A DNA stretch of 64,000 nt from Sphingomonas sp. GTDB taxonomy: Bacteria; Pseudomonadota; Alphaproteobacteria; Sphingomonadales; Sphingomonadaceae. Numbering within the stretch: the first letter of the stretch is position 1; every line of letters starts with the position of its first letter. The notes beneath the pieces were generated by a model that was not told where the DNA came from, did no database searches, and saw only the letters and a program-made list of their open reading frames with translations. Shown here piece after piece: positions 44,971-55,469 of this stretch. The stretch covers positions 207,432-271,431 of the forward strand of contig NZ_JAIERS010000006.1 of the NCBI RefSeq assembly GCF_019746665.1, given 5' to 3'. The translations under genes and the position numbers were made by a program.

Positions 44971-45509
44971 TGTGGGTGATCGTGTCGGGCTGTTCGGGCG
45001 CCGGCAAATCGACTCTGCTCGAGGCGCTGGCGGCGCGCGGCGAGACTGTGGTGCGCGAGCCGGGTCGCCGCCTGATCGCCGCGCACCGAGCGAGTGAAGG
45101 GCGCGAAGGCGCGCTGCCTTGGGTCGATCTGCCTAAGTTCCTGCAAGCCGCGATCGTGATGGCGCAAGCCGATCTCGCCGCCGCGCCCACCGATCGCCGC
45201 GTGTTCTTCGATCGCGGGCTGATCGACGCGGCGTGCGGCTGGGACGCGCTGACCGGCGCCGATACCGCGCCCGCGCTCGCCGACGCATACCCCTTCCACC
45301 GTCGGCTGTTCCTTGCCCCGCCCTGGCCCGAAATCTACCGCACCGACGCGGATCGCCCGCACGATCTCGCCGCCGCGACCGCCGAATATGAGCGGTTGCG
45401 CGCCTGCTACACCCGGTTGGGGTTCGAGATCGTCCTGCTGCCCAAGCGGCCGGTCGCGGAGCGCGTCGCCTTCGTGCTGGCGACGCTGGCCGGACGAGAG
45501 GTTCAATAG
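44970..45509 (+). CDS. AAA_28-like small P-loop ATPase
   Basis: 179-residue protein starting MWVIVSGCSGAGKSTLLEAL, a clear Walker A at residues 7-15. TVVREPGRRLIAAH follows, then the hydrophobic/acid segment RRVFFDRGLIDAACGWDAL, which resembles a Walker B, and LAPPWPEIYRTDADRPHDL. This set is typical of the AAA_28 (predicted NTP-binding) family, which lies near nucleoside kinases in fold. Reaction and substrate are unknown. It is translationally coupled to the TRIC gene and overlaps the convergent FMN reductase gene by 7 bases. Confidence 0.8.
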   Translation: MWVIVSGCSGAGKSTLLEALAARGETVVREPGRRLIAAHRASEGREGALPWVDLPKFLQAAIVMAQADLAAAPTDRRVFFDRGLIDAACGWDALTGADTAPALADAYPFHRRLFLAPPWPEIYRTDADRPHDLAAATAEYERLRACYTRLGFEIVLLPKRPVAERVAFVLATLAGREVQ

Positions 45510-46093
45510 GGCGGCGCCACCTTGGCGCGCTGCGCCTTCGCCGCGTCCACCCACCACATCAGATCGTCGGCGAAGCGCGGGAAGCTCGCCTCCAGCGCGG
45601 CGCCGCCATCGCCCTGCGGCACGCCGTCCTCGCTCAGCGCCTGCCCGATCATGCCCACCGCGAGCGTGCTGGAGATCACCACCATCCCCATTTCGGAAAG
45701 CACCGGATGCAGCGCGATCATCCCGCGCACGCCCGCATAGCGCCCGCCGGAATAGCTGGCGATCGCGGCGGGGCGCCAGAACCATTCCTCCAGATAATGG
45801 TCGGTCAGGTTCTTCAGCCCCGGCGGGATGCCCCAATTATACTCGCCGGTCACGAACACGAAGCCGTCCGCCGCGCGGATCTTGGCGGCGAGCGCGGCCA
45901 TCGCCTCGGGCGCCTCGCCGGGGGCATATTCCTTGTGCATCCGGTCGAGGATCGGCAGCCCGACCGCCTTGGCGTCGATCAGTTCGGCGGTGTCGCCGCG
46001 CGCGCGCAGCCCGTGGACGATATAGTCGGCGAGGCGGATGCCCTGGCGATCGCGCCGGTAGGAGCCGTAGAAGACCAGGATCGAACGCGGCAT
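45503..46093 (-). CDS. NAD(P)H-dependent FMN reductase (flavodoxin-like)
   Basis: 196-residue FMN_red-family protein. The N-terminal phosphate-binding loop is FYGSYRRDRQGIRLADY, followed by the flavin contact FVFVTGEYNWGIPPGLKNLTDHYLEEW. Relatives reduce FMN, quinones or azo dyes using NAD(P)H. The SsuD-like monooxygenase near the start of the window needs reduced FMN, so this enzyme is one conceivable supplier, but it is about 43 kb away and nothing in sequence ties them. The ATG at 46093 is the natural start; the next gene upstream begins 20 bases away. Confidence 0.85.
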   Translation of the reverse strand: MPRSILVFYGSYRRDRQGIRLADYIVHGLRARGDTAELIDAKAVGLPILDRMHKEYAPGEAPEAMAALAAKIRAADGFVFVTGEYNWGIPPGLKNLTDHYLEEWFWRPAAIASYSGGRYAGVRGMIALHPVLSEMGMVVISSTLAVGMIGQALSEDGVPQGDGGAALEASFPRFADDLMWWVDAAKAQRAKVAPPY

Positions 46094-46112
46094 CTTTTGC
46101 TCCTTTGGCGTA

Positions 46113-46676
46113 TCAGGCGCGGACGACCCCCACCTCACTGAACGGCTTGGGTTCCACGGGCGGCACCACGGAGGCATTCAGCGTGCATTGCCAAAAGCCG
46201 ATGTCGAGCCACTGGCCCTGCTTATAGCCGATTTCGCGGTACATGCCGGTGCGGCGGAAGCCGACCGATTCGTGCAGCTGGATCGCGCCCTCATTGGGCA
46301 GCGAGAGCACCGCGATCGCCTGGGTGAAGCCTTGCGCGCGCAAGGTGTCGATCAGCGCCTCGTACAGCAGCCGCCCGGCGCCGCCGCGCTGCAGCGGGCC
46401 GGCGGTATAGATCGAGGTTTCGACGACATAGCGATAGGCCGGCCGGTCGCGCCACTGGCCGGCATAGGCATAGCCGAGCACGCCGCCGCCCTCATCCTCG
46501 CCGGTGGTCGCGACCAGCCAGGGATAATAGCCGCGCCAGGCGTGCATCCGCCGGCACATGCTGTCGGCGGTCGGCGCCTCGGTTTCGAACGACACCGTGC
46601 CGCCGAGCACGAACGGGGCGTAGATCGCGGCGATGGCGGCGGCGTCGGCCTCGGTCGCCGGGCGGATGACGATCAT
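46113..46676 (-). CDS. GNAT acetyltransferase (phosphinothricin acetyltransferase-like)
   Basis: 187-residue N-acetyltransferase opening IVIRPATEADAAAIAAIYAPFVLGGTVSFETEAPT, the hallmark N-terminus of Pat/Bar/YncA-type GNATs. Acetyl-CoA-binding motif A is in ETSIYTAGPLQRGGAGRLLYEAL, and the C-terminal GFRRTGMYREIGYKQGQWLDIGFWQ completes the fold. Such proteins acetylate phosphinothricin, methionine sulfoximine or related amines. The physiological substrate is unknown. The ATG at 46676 overlaps the sppA stop by 4 bases. Confidence 0.88.
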   Translation of the reverse strand: MIVIRPATEADAAAIAAIYAPFVLGGTVSFETEAPTADSMCRRMHAWRGYYPWLVATTGEDEGGGVLGYAYAGQWRDRPAYRYVVETSIYTAGPLQRGGAGRLLYEALIDTLRAQGFTQAIAVLSLPNEGAIQLHESVGFRRTGMYREIGYKQGQWLDIGFWQCTLNASVVPPVEPKPFSEVGVVRA

Positions 46677-48544
46677 CGCGCGAGCTTGGCGAAGAGCAGG
46701 GTGATCAGCTTCCGGTCCTCCGCATCCAGCCGCGCGGGGGCGAGCCCCGCGCATTCCAGGCAGCGCGCCTGCACCGCCGCCCCCGTCGCCAGCCGGCGGG
46801 CATCGCCCACCGCGCGCGCGAACACCGCCCGGCGCTGCGCCGCGATCTGGGCATAGGCGTCGCCGCTCGCATTCGCCTCATCTTCATCATTCTTGCGCGC
46901 GAAACTATTGAAGAATTCGGCCCACCAATCGGGCTTCTTCTCCAGATATTCGGCATGGACGTTGGCCGGATCGAGCTTCGCCCGCCGCGCGGCTTCCGCG
47001 ATCGCGTCGTCGATCCCGCCGAAGCGATCGACCAGGCCGATCTGGCGCGCGGTGCCGCCGTCCCACACCCGCCCTTGCGCGATCTCGTCGACCTGCTGCA
47101 CCGACTTGCGGCGCGCCTGGGCGACACGCTCGAGGAACTGGCGATAGCCATGCTCGATGCCCGCCTGGAACAGCTGGTCGACTTCGGGCGAGAAGCCGCC
47201 GGCGATGTCGGGCTGGCCGGAGAGCGGGGTGGTCTTCACCCCGTCGGTCGCGATGCCCAGCTTGGCGAGGCTGTTCTCGAAGCTCGGCACCACGCCGAAA
47301 ATGCCGATCGAGCCGGTGATCGTGCTCGGCTCGGCGAAGATGGTGTCGCCGGCGGTCGACACCCAATAGCCGCCCGAGGCCGCGACCCCGCCCATCGAGA
47401 CTACCACCGGCAGCCCCTTGGCCTTGGCGCGTAGGATCGCCTGGCGGATCACTTCGGAGGCGAGCGCCGAGCCGCCGGGCGAATCGACCCGCACCACCAG
47501 CGCTTTCAGCTTCTTGGTCTCGATCCCGTCGTTCAGCAGCCGGGCGATGGTGTCGCCGCCGGCGGTGCCGGCATCGGCCTTGCCGTCGATAATGTCTCCC
47601 GCGACCGTCAGCACCCCGATCGCGTCGCCGCCGGTCGGCAGCGGGTGGGCGGCGAGAAAATCCTTGTAGCGGATGCGCTTGAACACGCCCTTGCCGGCGG
47701 GCGCCGCCCCGGCGATCTCGGCGACGCGCGCGTTGAACGCCATCCGGTCGCCAAGCTTGTCGATCAGCCCCGCCGCCTTGTTGGCCTGGGCGATGTCGCC
47801 GCCCGCCGCGAGCACGCGCTGGGTGGCCTGATCGAGGAACGCCGCCGCCTGCGCCTTGGGCCGCGCCTGGCCGACCTGCTGGCGCCAGTCATTGCCAATC
47901 GCGGTGTAGAGCGCGACGCTGTTCTCACGCGCCTCGGGCGACTGGTCGCTGCGGGTGAAGGGTTCGATGAACGACTTGAACTTGCCGACGCGGTAGACGT
48001 GGACGTTCACCCCCAGCTTGTCGAGCAGTCCCTTATAGTAAAGCTGCGATCCGCCGGGGCCGGTGAACAGCGCGCCGCCCATCGGGTGCATCCAGATTTC
48101 GCTGGCGTGCGACGCGATCCGGTAGCTCGCATCGCTATAGGCGGTGGCATAGGCGAGCACGGGCTTGCCGCTCTTGCGCACGCTTTCCACCGCCGCGCCG
48201 ACTTCGTTCAGCGCCGCCGGCAGGCCGCCGCCGAACGAATCGAAATCGAGCACCAGCGCCTTCACATGGGCGTCGTCCTTGGCGGCGCGGATCGCGCGCA
48301 CCACGTCGCGCAGGCGCAGCTCGGCGGGCTCGCCGCCGCCGCCGAAATCGAATTGCGGCCCCGCCGGCTGTTCGACGATCGGCCCGTCGAGCGCGATCAC
48401 CAGCGCGCCGTCCTTGATCGCCGCCGGATTGGGCCGGAAGGCGAGCGCGGTGAACAGCCCGCCGAAGAACAACAGCATCGCGATCAGCACCAAGGCGTCC
48501 TTGATGCCGACCAGCAGCTTCCACGCGCCACGCAACAGCTTCAC
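46673..48544 (-). CDS. sppA: Signal peptide peptidase SppA (67-kDa type)
   Basis: 623-residue membrane-anchored serine/lysine protease that digests cleaved signal peptides. It has an N-terminal TM helix (DALVLIAMLLFFGGLFTALAF) and tandem ClpP-like domains. The N-terminal domain contains KPVLAYATAYSDASY and the catalytic lysine region VYRVGKFKSFIEPFTR. The C-terminal domain contains the nucleophile region VVVSMGGVAASGGYWVST and ITGSIGIFGVVPSFENSLAKLG. Length matches E. coli SppA (618 aa). An Ala-rich C-terminal tail of about 40 residues is less typical. The stop overlaps the GNAT gene. Confidence 0.95.
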   Translation of the reverse strand: MKLLRGAWKLLVGIKDALVLIAMLLFFGGLFTALAFRPNPAAIKDGALVIALDGPIVEQPAGPQFDFGGGGEPAELRLRDVVRAIRAAKDDAHVKALVLDFDSFGGGLPAALNEVGAAVESVRKSGKPVLAYATAYSDASYRIASHASEIWMHPMGGALFTGPGGSQLYYKGLLDKLGVNVHVYRVGKFKSFIEPFTRSDQSPEARENSVALYTAIGNDWRQQVGQARPKAQAAAFLDQATQRVLAAGGDIAQANKAAGLIDKLGDRMAFNARVAEIAGAAPAGKGVFKRIRYKDFLAAHPLPTGGDAIGVLTVAGDIIDGKADAGTAGGDTIARLLNDGIETKKLKALVVRVDSPGGSALASEVIRQAILRAKAKGLPVVVSMGGVAASGGYWVSTAGDTIFAEPSTITGSIGIFGVVPSFENSLAKLGIATDGVKTTPLSGQPDIAGGFSPEVDQLFQAGIEHGYRQFLERVAQARRKSVQQVDEIAQGRVWDGGTARQIGLVDRFGGIDDAIAEAARRAKLDPANVHAEYLEKKPDWWAEFFNSFARKNDEDEANASGDAYAQIAAQRRAVFARAVGDARRLATGAAVQARCLECAGLAPARLDAEDRKLITLLFAKLAR

Positions 48545-48628
48545 GGCAGGCTCCCCGTATGACTGGCCGAGCGCTAGACCAGCCGCGCCCGCGAGGCAAG
48601 CGGCCGTATTAGTTAACCAATACGCAGC

Positions 48629-49195
48629 TCAATCGAGCGCGAAGATTTCGGCGTGCGGAATGGAGAGCTCGAGCGCGGCGATCGACACGTCGGCACCTTC
48701 GGGCAGCCAGGCATCGCGCCACGCCTCCGGGCCGGTGCGCTCGACCAGGCGGCAGCGCTGGCGTTCGGGATCAACGAAGATGATGGCCTTGATTCCGGAG
48801 CATCCGCGATATTCCGCGAGCTTGTCATGTTGATCGAGCGTCGCGGTGGACGGCGAAAGTACTTCGAACAGCACGATGGGATCGCCGAGCAAGCGCGCTT
48901 TTGGATCGATGGGGCTGGACGGGCAATAAACGCTTACATCGGGAAAGCGCACGGAGTGCTCTTGGGTTTGCAGCGCGAGATCGGAACCGACCGCGCGGCA
49001 TCCGCGTCCCCGAAGCCTGGGGGTGAGCGCAAAGATCAGATTGGCGGCGATGAGCGCATGTTGTGCGGAACCGCCGGCCATCATCAACGGTACGCCATCG
49101 ACCAGCTCGACCTTTGCGTCGCCGAAATCGGCGTCAAGGAACTCGCGGACAGTCATGCGCCGATACGCCGGGCTCAGGGGAATCGCTGTCGCCAT
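48629..49195 (-). CDS. Uma2-family (DUF820) restriction-endonuclease-fold protein
   Basis: 188-residue Uma2/DUF820 protein. The family core shows as VELVDGVPLMMAGGSAQHALIAANLIFAL, then the PD-(D/E)xK-like segment VRFPDVSVYC, and PIVLFEVLSPSTATLDQHDKLAEYRGC. These proteins have a nuclease fold and are abundant in cyanobacteria and sphingomonads, but their function is not established. It stands alone between sppA and groES, with spacers on both sides. The ATG at 49195 is chosen because upstream readings are unlike the family. Confidence 0.85.
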   Translation of the reverse strand: MATAIPLSPAYRRMTVREFLDADFGDAKVELVDGVPLMMAGGSAQHALIAANLIFALTPRLRGRGCRAVGSDLALQTQEHSVRFPDVSVYCPSSPIDPKARLLGDPIVLFEVLSPSTATLDQHDKLAEYRGCSGIKAIIFVDPERQRCRLVERTGPEAWRDAWLPEGADVSIAALELSIPHAEIFALD

Positions 49196-49300
49196 CCGCG
49201 CAGAATAGCATGACTGGCGGCCCACGATAGGCCGCAGCCTGGCGACGCGGCAAAACTCTCCGTTCGTCTCACGGCCTGCCGCCAATCGCCGCCTACCACC

Positions 49301-49328
49301 TTGACGCGCGATGAACGTAACGCCATAT
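49301..49328 (+). promoter_or_regulatory. Heat-shock (RpoH-like) promoter of groESL
   Basis: CTTGACG (49301-49307), a 13-base spacer, then CGCCATAT (49321-49328) fits the sigma-32 pattern CTTG...CCATnT. It also reads as a fair sigma-70 -35 (TTGACG). The CIRCE operator begins 8 bases downstream, so induction by RpoH and repression by HrcA may both act here. Confidence 0.6.
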
Positions 49329-49336
49329 CGCCCGCG

Positions 49337-49363
49337 TTAGCACTCGCCCAAAGTGAGTGCTAA
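49337..49363. promoter_or_regulatory. CIRCE operator (HrcA binding site)
   Basis: TTAGCACTC-N9-GAGTGCTAA is a perfect match to the CIRCE consensus, located 38 bases before the groES start and immediately after the heat-shock-like promoter. It is the known target of the HrcA repressor. Confidence 0.96.
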
Positions 49364-49400
49364 GAGCTCATCAACCCTGAACCCATAGAGGATGGAGCGC

Positions 49401-49688
49401 ATGAACTTTCGTCCGTTGCACGATCGCGTGCTCGTTCGCCGCGTCGAGGCCGAGGAAAAGACCGCCGGCGGTATCATCATTCCCGATACCGCCAAGGAAA
49501 AGCCGCAGGAAGGCGAAGTCGTCGCCGCCGGCAATGGCGCCAAGGCCGAAGACGGCACTATCACCCCGCTCGACGTGAAGGCGGGCGACCGCATTCTGTT
49601 CGGCAAGTGGTCGGGCACCGAAGTCAAGATCAACGGGGAAGACCTGCTGATCATGAAGGAATCGGACATTCTCGGGATCGTCGGCTAA
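49401..49688 (+). CDS. groES: Co-chaperonin GroES
   Basis: 95-residue lid of the GroEL chaperonin, cytoplasmic. [38 protein letters not shown] contains the mobile loop (about residues 17-32), and DILGIVG is the usual C-terminus. I choose the ATG at 49401 because GAGG lies 9 bases upstream and it gives the standard N-terminus. An ATG at 49392 would add three residues and lacks spacing from that site. It is transcribed with groEL from the CIRCE-controlled promoter. Confidence 0.97.
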   Translation: MNFRPLHDRVLVRRVEAEEKTAGGIIIPDTAKEKPQEGEVVAAGNGAKAEDGTITPLDVKAGDRILFGKWSGTEVKINGEDLLIMKESDILGIVG

Positions 49689-49727
49689 CCGCCACGCCTC
49701 CGTTTTTTCGTATCAACCAGCTACTGA

Positions 49728-51374
<1,647 letters not shown>

Positions 51375-51401
51375 GTCCCTCGCGACGGCTGATTAAGGAA
51401 G

Positions 51402-51431
51402 AGGCCGGGGGCGTTGGCTCCCGGCCTTTTT
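51402..51431 (+). terminator. Rho-independent terminator of groESL
   Basis: AGGCCGGG (51402-51409) pairs with CCCGGCCT (51420-51427), and the stem runs directly into TTTTT. It lies 27 bases after the groEL stop. Confidence 0.9.
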
Positions 51432-51450
51432 CGTTCGGGGAAAGCGGCGC

Positions 51451-52299
51451 TCAAATATCCTGGACGAGCCGCCCGTAAAGCTCGGGCCGCCGATCACGGA
51501 AGAAGCCGAAGGCGGCGCGGTGGCGCTTCACCCGCGCCAGATCGAGCGTCGCGGTGATCACGCCTTCCTCCTCGCGCCCCAGTTCGGCGAGGATGTCGCC
51601 GCGCTCATCGGCGATGAAGCTGGTGCCGTAGAAAATCTGGCCATGCTCGTCGCCGATGCGGTTGGCGGCGACCACCGGCACGACGTTCGACACCGCGTGG
51701 CCGACCATCGCCCTCCGCCACAGCCGCGCGGTATCGAGACTGTCATCATGCGGCTCGCTGCCGATTGCCGTCGGGTAGAACAGCACTTCCGCGCCCATCA
51801 GCATCATCGCGCGCGCGGTCTCTGGATACCATTGATCCCAGCACACCCCCACGCCCAAGGTCGCGCCCGGGCCGGGCCACACTTTGAAGCCGGTATTGCC
51901 GGGGCGGAAATAGAATTTCTCCTCATAGCCCGGGCCATCGGGGATGTGGCTCTTGCGATAGACGCCCTGCACCGCGCCATCGGGGCCGATCATCGCGAGC
52001 GAGTTGTAATGATGCGGCCCGTCCGCCTCGAAGAAGCTCGTCGGGATATGGACGCCGAGCTCGGCGGCGAGCGCCTGCATCGCGAGCACGCTCGGATGCT
52101 CGCCCACGGGGCGCGCGGTGGCGAACAGGCCTTCATCCTCCACCCGGCAGAAATATTCGCCCTCGAAGAGTTCGGGCGGCAGGATCACCTGCGCCCCGCG
52201 GGCCGCGGCTTCGCGCACGGCTTCGGAGACCTTGGCGATATTGGCGGCGGTGTCGGCGCTGAAGGCGAGCTGCAGCGCGGCGACTGTGATCTGGGTCAT
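51451..52299 (-). CDS. aguB: N-carbamoylputrescine amidase (nitrilase superfamily)
   Basis: 282-residue carbon-nitrogen hydrolase converting N-carbamoylputrescine to putrescine, CO2 and ammonia. The catalytic triad is Glu43 (LPPELFEGEYFC), Lys116 (YRKSHIPD) and Cys153 (GVCWDQWYPE). The surrounding signatures GPGYEEKFYFRPGNTGFKVW and FYPTAIGSEP are those of AguB/plant NLP1 rather than other nitrilase branches. The ATG at 52299 is natural. The usual partner agmatine deiminase (aguA) is not beside it. The gene ends near the groEL terminator and its upstream spacer carries a large palindromic element. Confidence 0.9.
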   Translation of the reverse strand: MTQITVAALQLAFSADTAANIAKVSEAVREAAARGAQVILPPELFEGEYFCRVEDEGLFATARPVGEHPSVLAMQALAAELGVHIPTSFFEADGPHHYNSLAMIGPDGAVQGVYRKSHIPDGPGYEEKFYFRPGNTGFKVWPGPGATLGVGVCWDQWYPETARAMMLMGAEVLFYPTAIGSEPHDDSLDTARLWRRAMVGHAVSNVVPVVAANRIGDEHGQIFYGTSFIADERGDILAELGREEEGVITATLDLARVKRHRAAFGFFRDRRPELYGRLVQDI

Positions 52300-52371
52300 G
52301 GCCGGGACTCCGGAAAAGGGGCGGGCGCGATGTAGGGCGGTTGGAGGTGGATGGAAACCAGTGTTGCGCGG

Positions 52372-52526
52372 GGCTTCCACCCACCCCAACCCAGTTTCGG
52401 GTAAGCAGTCCCCCGGACTGCTTAGGTCATGCCGGGGGCATGACCGACCCGAAACTCTTCCTGGGAGGGGCTATCAGCTGCGAAAACCCCCTCCCTCCTA
52501 GGGAGGGGTTGGGGTGGGTGGAAGCC
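52372..52526. repeat. Structured palindromic element with 21-bp terminal inverted repeats and three-way-junction core
   Basis: Perfect 21-bp terminal inverted repeats (52372-52392 and 52506-52526, GGCTTCCACCC...AACCC outward). Inside, a perfect 10-bp stem AGTTTCGGGT/ACCCGAAACT (52393-52402/52447-52456) encloses two perfect hairpins: AAGCAGTC...GACTGCTT (52403-52423) and GGTCATGCC...GGCATGACC (52425-52445). The rest contains GGGAGGGG/CCCCCTCCC complementary runs. It lies between the aguB-like and nrdR genes with no coding potential. The GACCCACCCCAACCC-type end recurs at 56193. Confidence 0.8.
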
Positions 52527-52534
52527 GGGCGCCG

Positions 52535-53011
52535 CTACCCCTTCGCCACCGAACTCACATGCCCCGCGAACTCCTCGAAATCGCGCGCCTCGCGGAAGTC
52601 CTTATAGACGCTCGCGAACCGGATATACGCGACCGAATCGAGCCCCTTCAGCCCCTCCATCACCATCTCGCCGATGCGCTTCGCCGGCACTTCGCTGTCC
52701 CCCAGCGTCTCCAGCTGCCGCTGGATGCCCGAGACCAGCTTCTCGATTCGCACCGCGTCGATCGGGCGCTTGCGGCAGGCGATCGAGACCGAGCGCATCA
52801 GCTTGTCGCGGTCGAACGGCTCGCGCCGCACGTCACTCCCCGCGCCGCCGCTCTTCACCACCACCAGCTCGCGCAGCTGGATGCGCTCGAAGGTGGTGAA
52901 GCGCGCCGCGCACCCCTCGCACTGGCGGCGCCGGCGGATCGCGGCGCCGTCCTCGGTCGAGCGGCTGTCCTTTACCTGGCTGTCTTCATGGCCGCAGAAC
53001 GGGCAGCGCAT
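52535..53011 (-). CDS. nrdR: Transcriptional repressor NrdR
   Basis: 158-residue ATP/dATP-responsive repressor of ribonucleotide reductase genes. The N-terminal zinc ribbon has Cys3, Cys6, Cys31 and Cys34 (CPFC...CEGC). The ATP-cone domain (about residues 49-139) contains [22 protein letters not shown] and the C-terminal [15 protein letters not shown]. The ATG follows the glyA stop with no gap, and the rpiB-glyA-nrdR order is an operon. The glyA-nrdR neighbourhood is common in proteobacteria. Confidence 0.97.
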   Translation of the reverse strand: MRCPFCGHEDSQVKDSRSTEDGAAIRRRRQCEGCAARFTTFERIQLRELVVVKSGGAGSDVRREPFDRDKLMRSVSIACRKRPIDAVRIEKLVSGIQRQLETLGDSEVPAKRIGEMVMEGLKGLDSVAYIRFASVYKDFREARDFEEFAGHVSSVAKG

Positions 53012-54325
53012 TCACATCCCCGGATAAACGGGGAAGCGCGCGGTGAGCGCCGCCACTGCATCGCGGACATGCTGCTCGACCTGCCCATCGCCCGCCTCGC
53101 CATTGCGGGCGAGCCCCTCGACCACCTGCGCGATCAGCTGGCCGACCTGGCGGAACTCAGCGGGGCCGAAGCCGCGCGTCGTGCCCGCCGGGGTGCCGAG
53201 GCGGATGCCGGAGGTGACGAAGGGCGAGCGCGTGTCGAACGGCACGCTGTTCTTGTTGCAGGTGAGCCAGGCGCGATCGAGCGCCTTCTCGGCCGCCTTG
53301 CCGGTCACGTCCTTGGCCGAGAGATCGACCAGGACGAGGTGATTGTCGGTGCCGCCCGAAACCACGCCGAGCCCGGCTTCGACCAGGCTCGCCGCCAGCG
53401 CGCGGGCGTTTTCGACGATGCGGTGGGCGTAGAGCTTGAATTCGGGGCGCAGCGCCTCGCGGAAGGCGACCGCCTTCGCCGCGACGATGTGCATCAGCGG
53501 CCCGCCCTGCAGCCCGGGGAAGATCGCCGAATTGAACTTCTTCGCCAGATCCTCGTCATTGGTCAGGATGATGCCCGAACGCGGCCCGCGCAGCGACTTG
53601 TGCGTGGTCGAGGTGACGACATGCGCGTGCGGGAAGGGCGAGGGATGCGCGCCCCCCGCGACCAGCCCCGAAAAGTGCGACATATCGACCATCAGATAGG
53701 CGCCCACCGCGTCCGCGATCGCGCGGAAGGCGGCGAAATCCCAGTGGCGCGAATAGGCGGTGCCGCCGGCGATGATCAGCTTGGGGCGGTGTTCGTGCGC
53801 CAGCCGCTCCACCTCGGCCATGTCGATCAGATGGTCCTCGCGCCGCACGCCATAGGGAATCGGCTTGAACCATTTGCCGCTCATGTTGACCGGCGAACCA
53901 TGGGTGAGGTGCCCGCCCGAATTGAGATCGAGCCCCATGAAGGCGTCGCCCGGATTGAGCAGCGCCAGGAACACCGCCTGGTTCATCTGGCTGCCCGAAT
54001 TGGGCTGCACATTCGCGAAGTTGCAGCCGAACAATTGCTTGGCGCGCTCGATCGCCAGCGTCTCGACGACATCGGCATAGTCGCAGCCGCCATAATAGCG
54101 CTTGCCGGGATAGCCTTCGGCATATTTGTTGGTGAACACCGAACCGGCGGCCTCCAGCACCGCGCGGCTGGCGATGTTCTCGCTCGCGATCAGCTCGATC
54201 TTGTCGCGCTGGCGGGCGAGTTCGTTGCTGACCGCCTGGGCGATCTCGGGGTCGGCCTCGGCGAGGCTGTCGTGCCAGAAGCCGTGCATCGGATCGTGGC
54301 TGTCGTTCATGGCGGTCGCGGTCAT
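53012..54325 (-). CDS. glyA: Serine hydroxymethyltransferase GlyA
   Basis: 437-residue PLP enzyme that converts serine and THF to glycine and 5,10-methylene-THF. It has [53 protein letters not shown], and the PLP lysine in [16 protein letters not shown]. The N-terminus has an extra ~15 residues before [15 protein letters not shown]; internal ATGs at 54310 or 54289 could be the real start. It overlaps rpiB by 4 bases upstream and abuts nrdR downstream. Confidence 0.97.
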   Translation of the reverse strand: MTATAMNDSHDPMHGFWHDSLAEADPEIAQAVSNELARQRDKIELIASENIASRAVLEAAGSVFTNKYAEGYPGKRYYGGCDYADVVETLAIERAKQLFGCNFANVQPNSGSQMNQAVFLALLNPGDAFMGLDLNSGGHLTHGSPVNMSGKWFKPIPYGVRREDHLIDMAEVERLAHEHRPKLIIAGGTAYSRHWDFAAFRAIADAVGAYLMVDMSHFSGLVAGGAHPSPFPHAHVVTSTTHKSLRGPRSGIILTNDEDLAKKFNSAIFPGLQGGPLMHIVAAKAVAFREALRPEFKLYAHRIVENARALAASLVEAGLGVVSGGTDNHLVLVDLSAKDVTGKAAEKALDRAWLTCNKNSVPFDTRSPFVTSGIRLGTPAGTTRGFGPAEFRQVGQLIAQVVEGLARNGEAGDGQVEQHVRDAVAALTARFPVYPGM

Positions 54326-54768
54326 GCCAGGGTCTCCTGCGGCGCGCCGAGCTTGTCGACGCGGTGTTGGTGGCGGCCGCCTTCGAACTCGGCCGAGAGG
54401 AAAGCGGTGAGGATGGCGCGCGCCATCTCCTCGCCGATCAGGCGCGCGCCGAACGCGACCGCGTTGGCGTCGTTATGCTGGCGGGCGAGCGTGGCGCTCA
54501 AGGGATCGTCGACCCGGGCGCAGCGCAAGGCGGGATGGCGGTTGACCGCGATCGAGATGCCGATGCCGCTGCCGCACACCGCGATGCCGCGTTCGGCGCG
54601 CCCGCTCGCGACCGCTTCGGCCAGGGCGCGGCCGAAATCGGGGTAGTCGACGCTCGCCGTGCCGTTCGTCCCCAGGTCGAGCACGTCATGCCCGGCGGCC
54701 TCCAGCCACGGGACGAGCGCCGCCTTCAGCGGATAACCGGCATGATCGGAGGCGATGGCGAGCTGCAT
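54322..54768 (-). CDS. rpiB: Ribose 5-phosphate isomerase B
   Basis: 148-residue RpiB that interconverts ribose 5-phosphate and ribulose 5-phosphate. It has the N-terminal [14 protein letters not shown] with the substrate-binding Asp-His, [13 protein letters not shown], the active-site Cys65 in [15 protein letters not shown], and [18 protein letters not shown]. It heads the rpiB-glyA-nrdR operon (ATGA overlap with glyA) and is divergent from the ECF sigma gene with a 134-base gap holding both promoters. Confidence 0.95.
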   Translation of the reverse strand: MQLAIASDHAGYPLKAALVPWLEAAGHDVLDLGTNGTASVDYPDFGRALAEAVASGRAERGIAVCGSGIGISIAVNRHPALRCARVDDPLSATLARQHNDANAVAFGARLIGEEMARAILTAFLSAEFEGGRHQHRVDKLGAPQETLA

Positions 54769-54902
54769 CCACGAGCACCTGTGCGAGGAAGCCGCCCCTT
54801 TAACCGAGCCCCGGGCGCGGCGCCACCCCGGCGCGCGCTCGGTCGAAGGCGGGCGCAGAAAATCGCTTGCGCGCGGCGCGATAGCGGTTACCGACAGCGG
54901 CC

Positions 54903-55469
54903 GTGAGCGAGCCCCAAGACGCGAATGCCGCCCGGGCGCGGCTGGTCGAATTGCTCTGGCGCTGTGGCCAGGAGGAGCGCGCGGCTCTGTCGGAACTGTA
55001 CCGTCTCACCAGCGCAAAACTTTTTGGTATCGTCTTTCGTATCTGTGGCGAGCGCCAAGGGGCCGAGGATGTGTTGCAGGATGTGTATCTGACGATCTGG
55101 AAACGCGCCGGCGCCTATGAGTCGCACCGGGCGAGTCCGATCACCTGGCTGGCGACGATCGCCCGCAACCGCGCGATCGACTGGCGCCGCGCGCAGGGCA
55201 AGCGCGTGTTCTCGGCGATCGACGAGGCGGCGCCGATCCCCGATGATCGCCCCGGTGCGGAGGCGGGCTTGCTCGCCGACGAGGCCGAGCGCCGGCTGCA
55301 CCTGTGCCTCGACGCGCTCGAGGAGCGCGCGCGCGACGCGATCCGCACCGCGTTCTTCGACGGGCTGACCTATGCCGAACTCGCCGAGGCGCGCGCGGTG
55401 CCATTGGGGACGATGAAAAGCTGGGTCCGCCGCGGGCTGATCCGGCTGAAGGAGTGCGTTGAGCAATGA
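54903..55469 (+). CDS. ECF-type RNA polymerase sigma factor
   Basis: 188-residue sigma factor. Region 2 shows as LYRLTSAKLFGIVFRICGERQGAEDVLQDVYLTIWKRAGAYE with SPITWLATIARNRAIDWRR. Region 4 contains FFDGLTYAELAEARAVPLGTMKSWVRRGLIRLKECV, a standard promoter -35-reading HTH. The GTG at 54903 is the only start upstream of region 2. The stop overlaps the anti-sigma start (ATGA), so it is a coupled sigma/anti-sigma pair like SigK/RskA. The regulon is unknown. Confidence 0.92.
   Translation: MSEPQDANAARARLVELLWRCGQEERAALSELYRLTSAKLFGIVFRICGERQGAEDVLQDVYLTIWKRAGAYESHRASPITWLATIARNRAIDWRRAQGKRVFSAIDEAAPIPDDRPGAEAGLLADEAERRLHLCLDALEERARDAIRTAFFDGLTYAELAEARAVPLGTMKSWVRRGLIRLKECVEQ

Noticed and set aside
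45503..46093. FMN reductase as the dedicated partner of the SsuD-like monooxygenase
   Set aside because: It could supply reduced FMN, but it is about 43 kb away with no shared regulatory element, so I do not claim a link.
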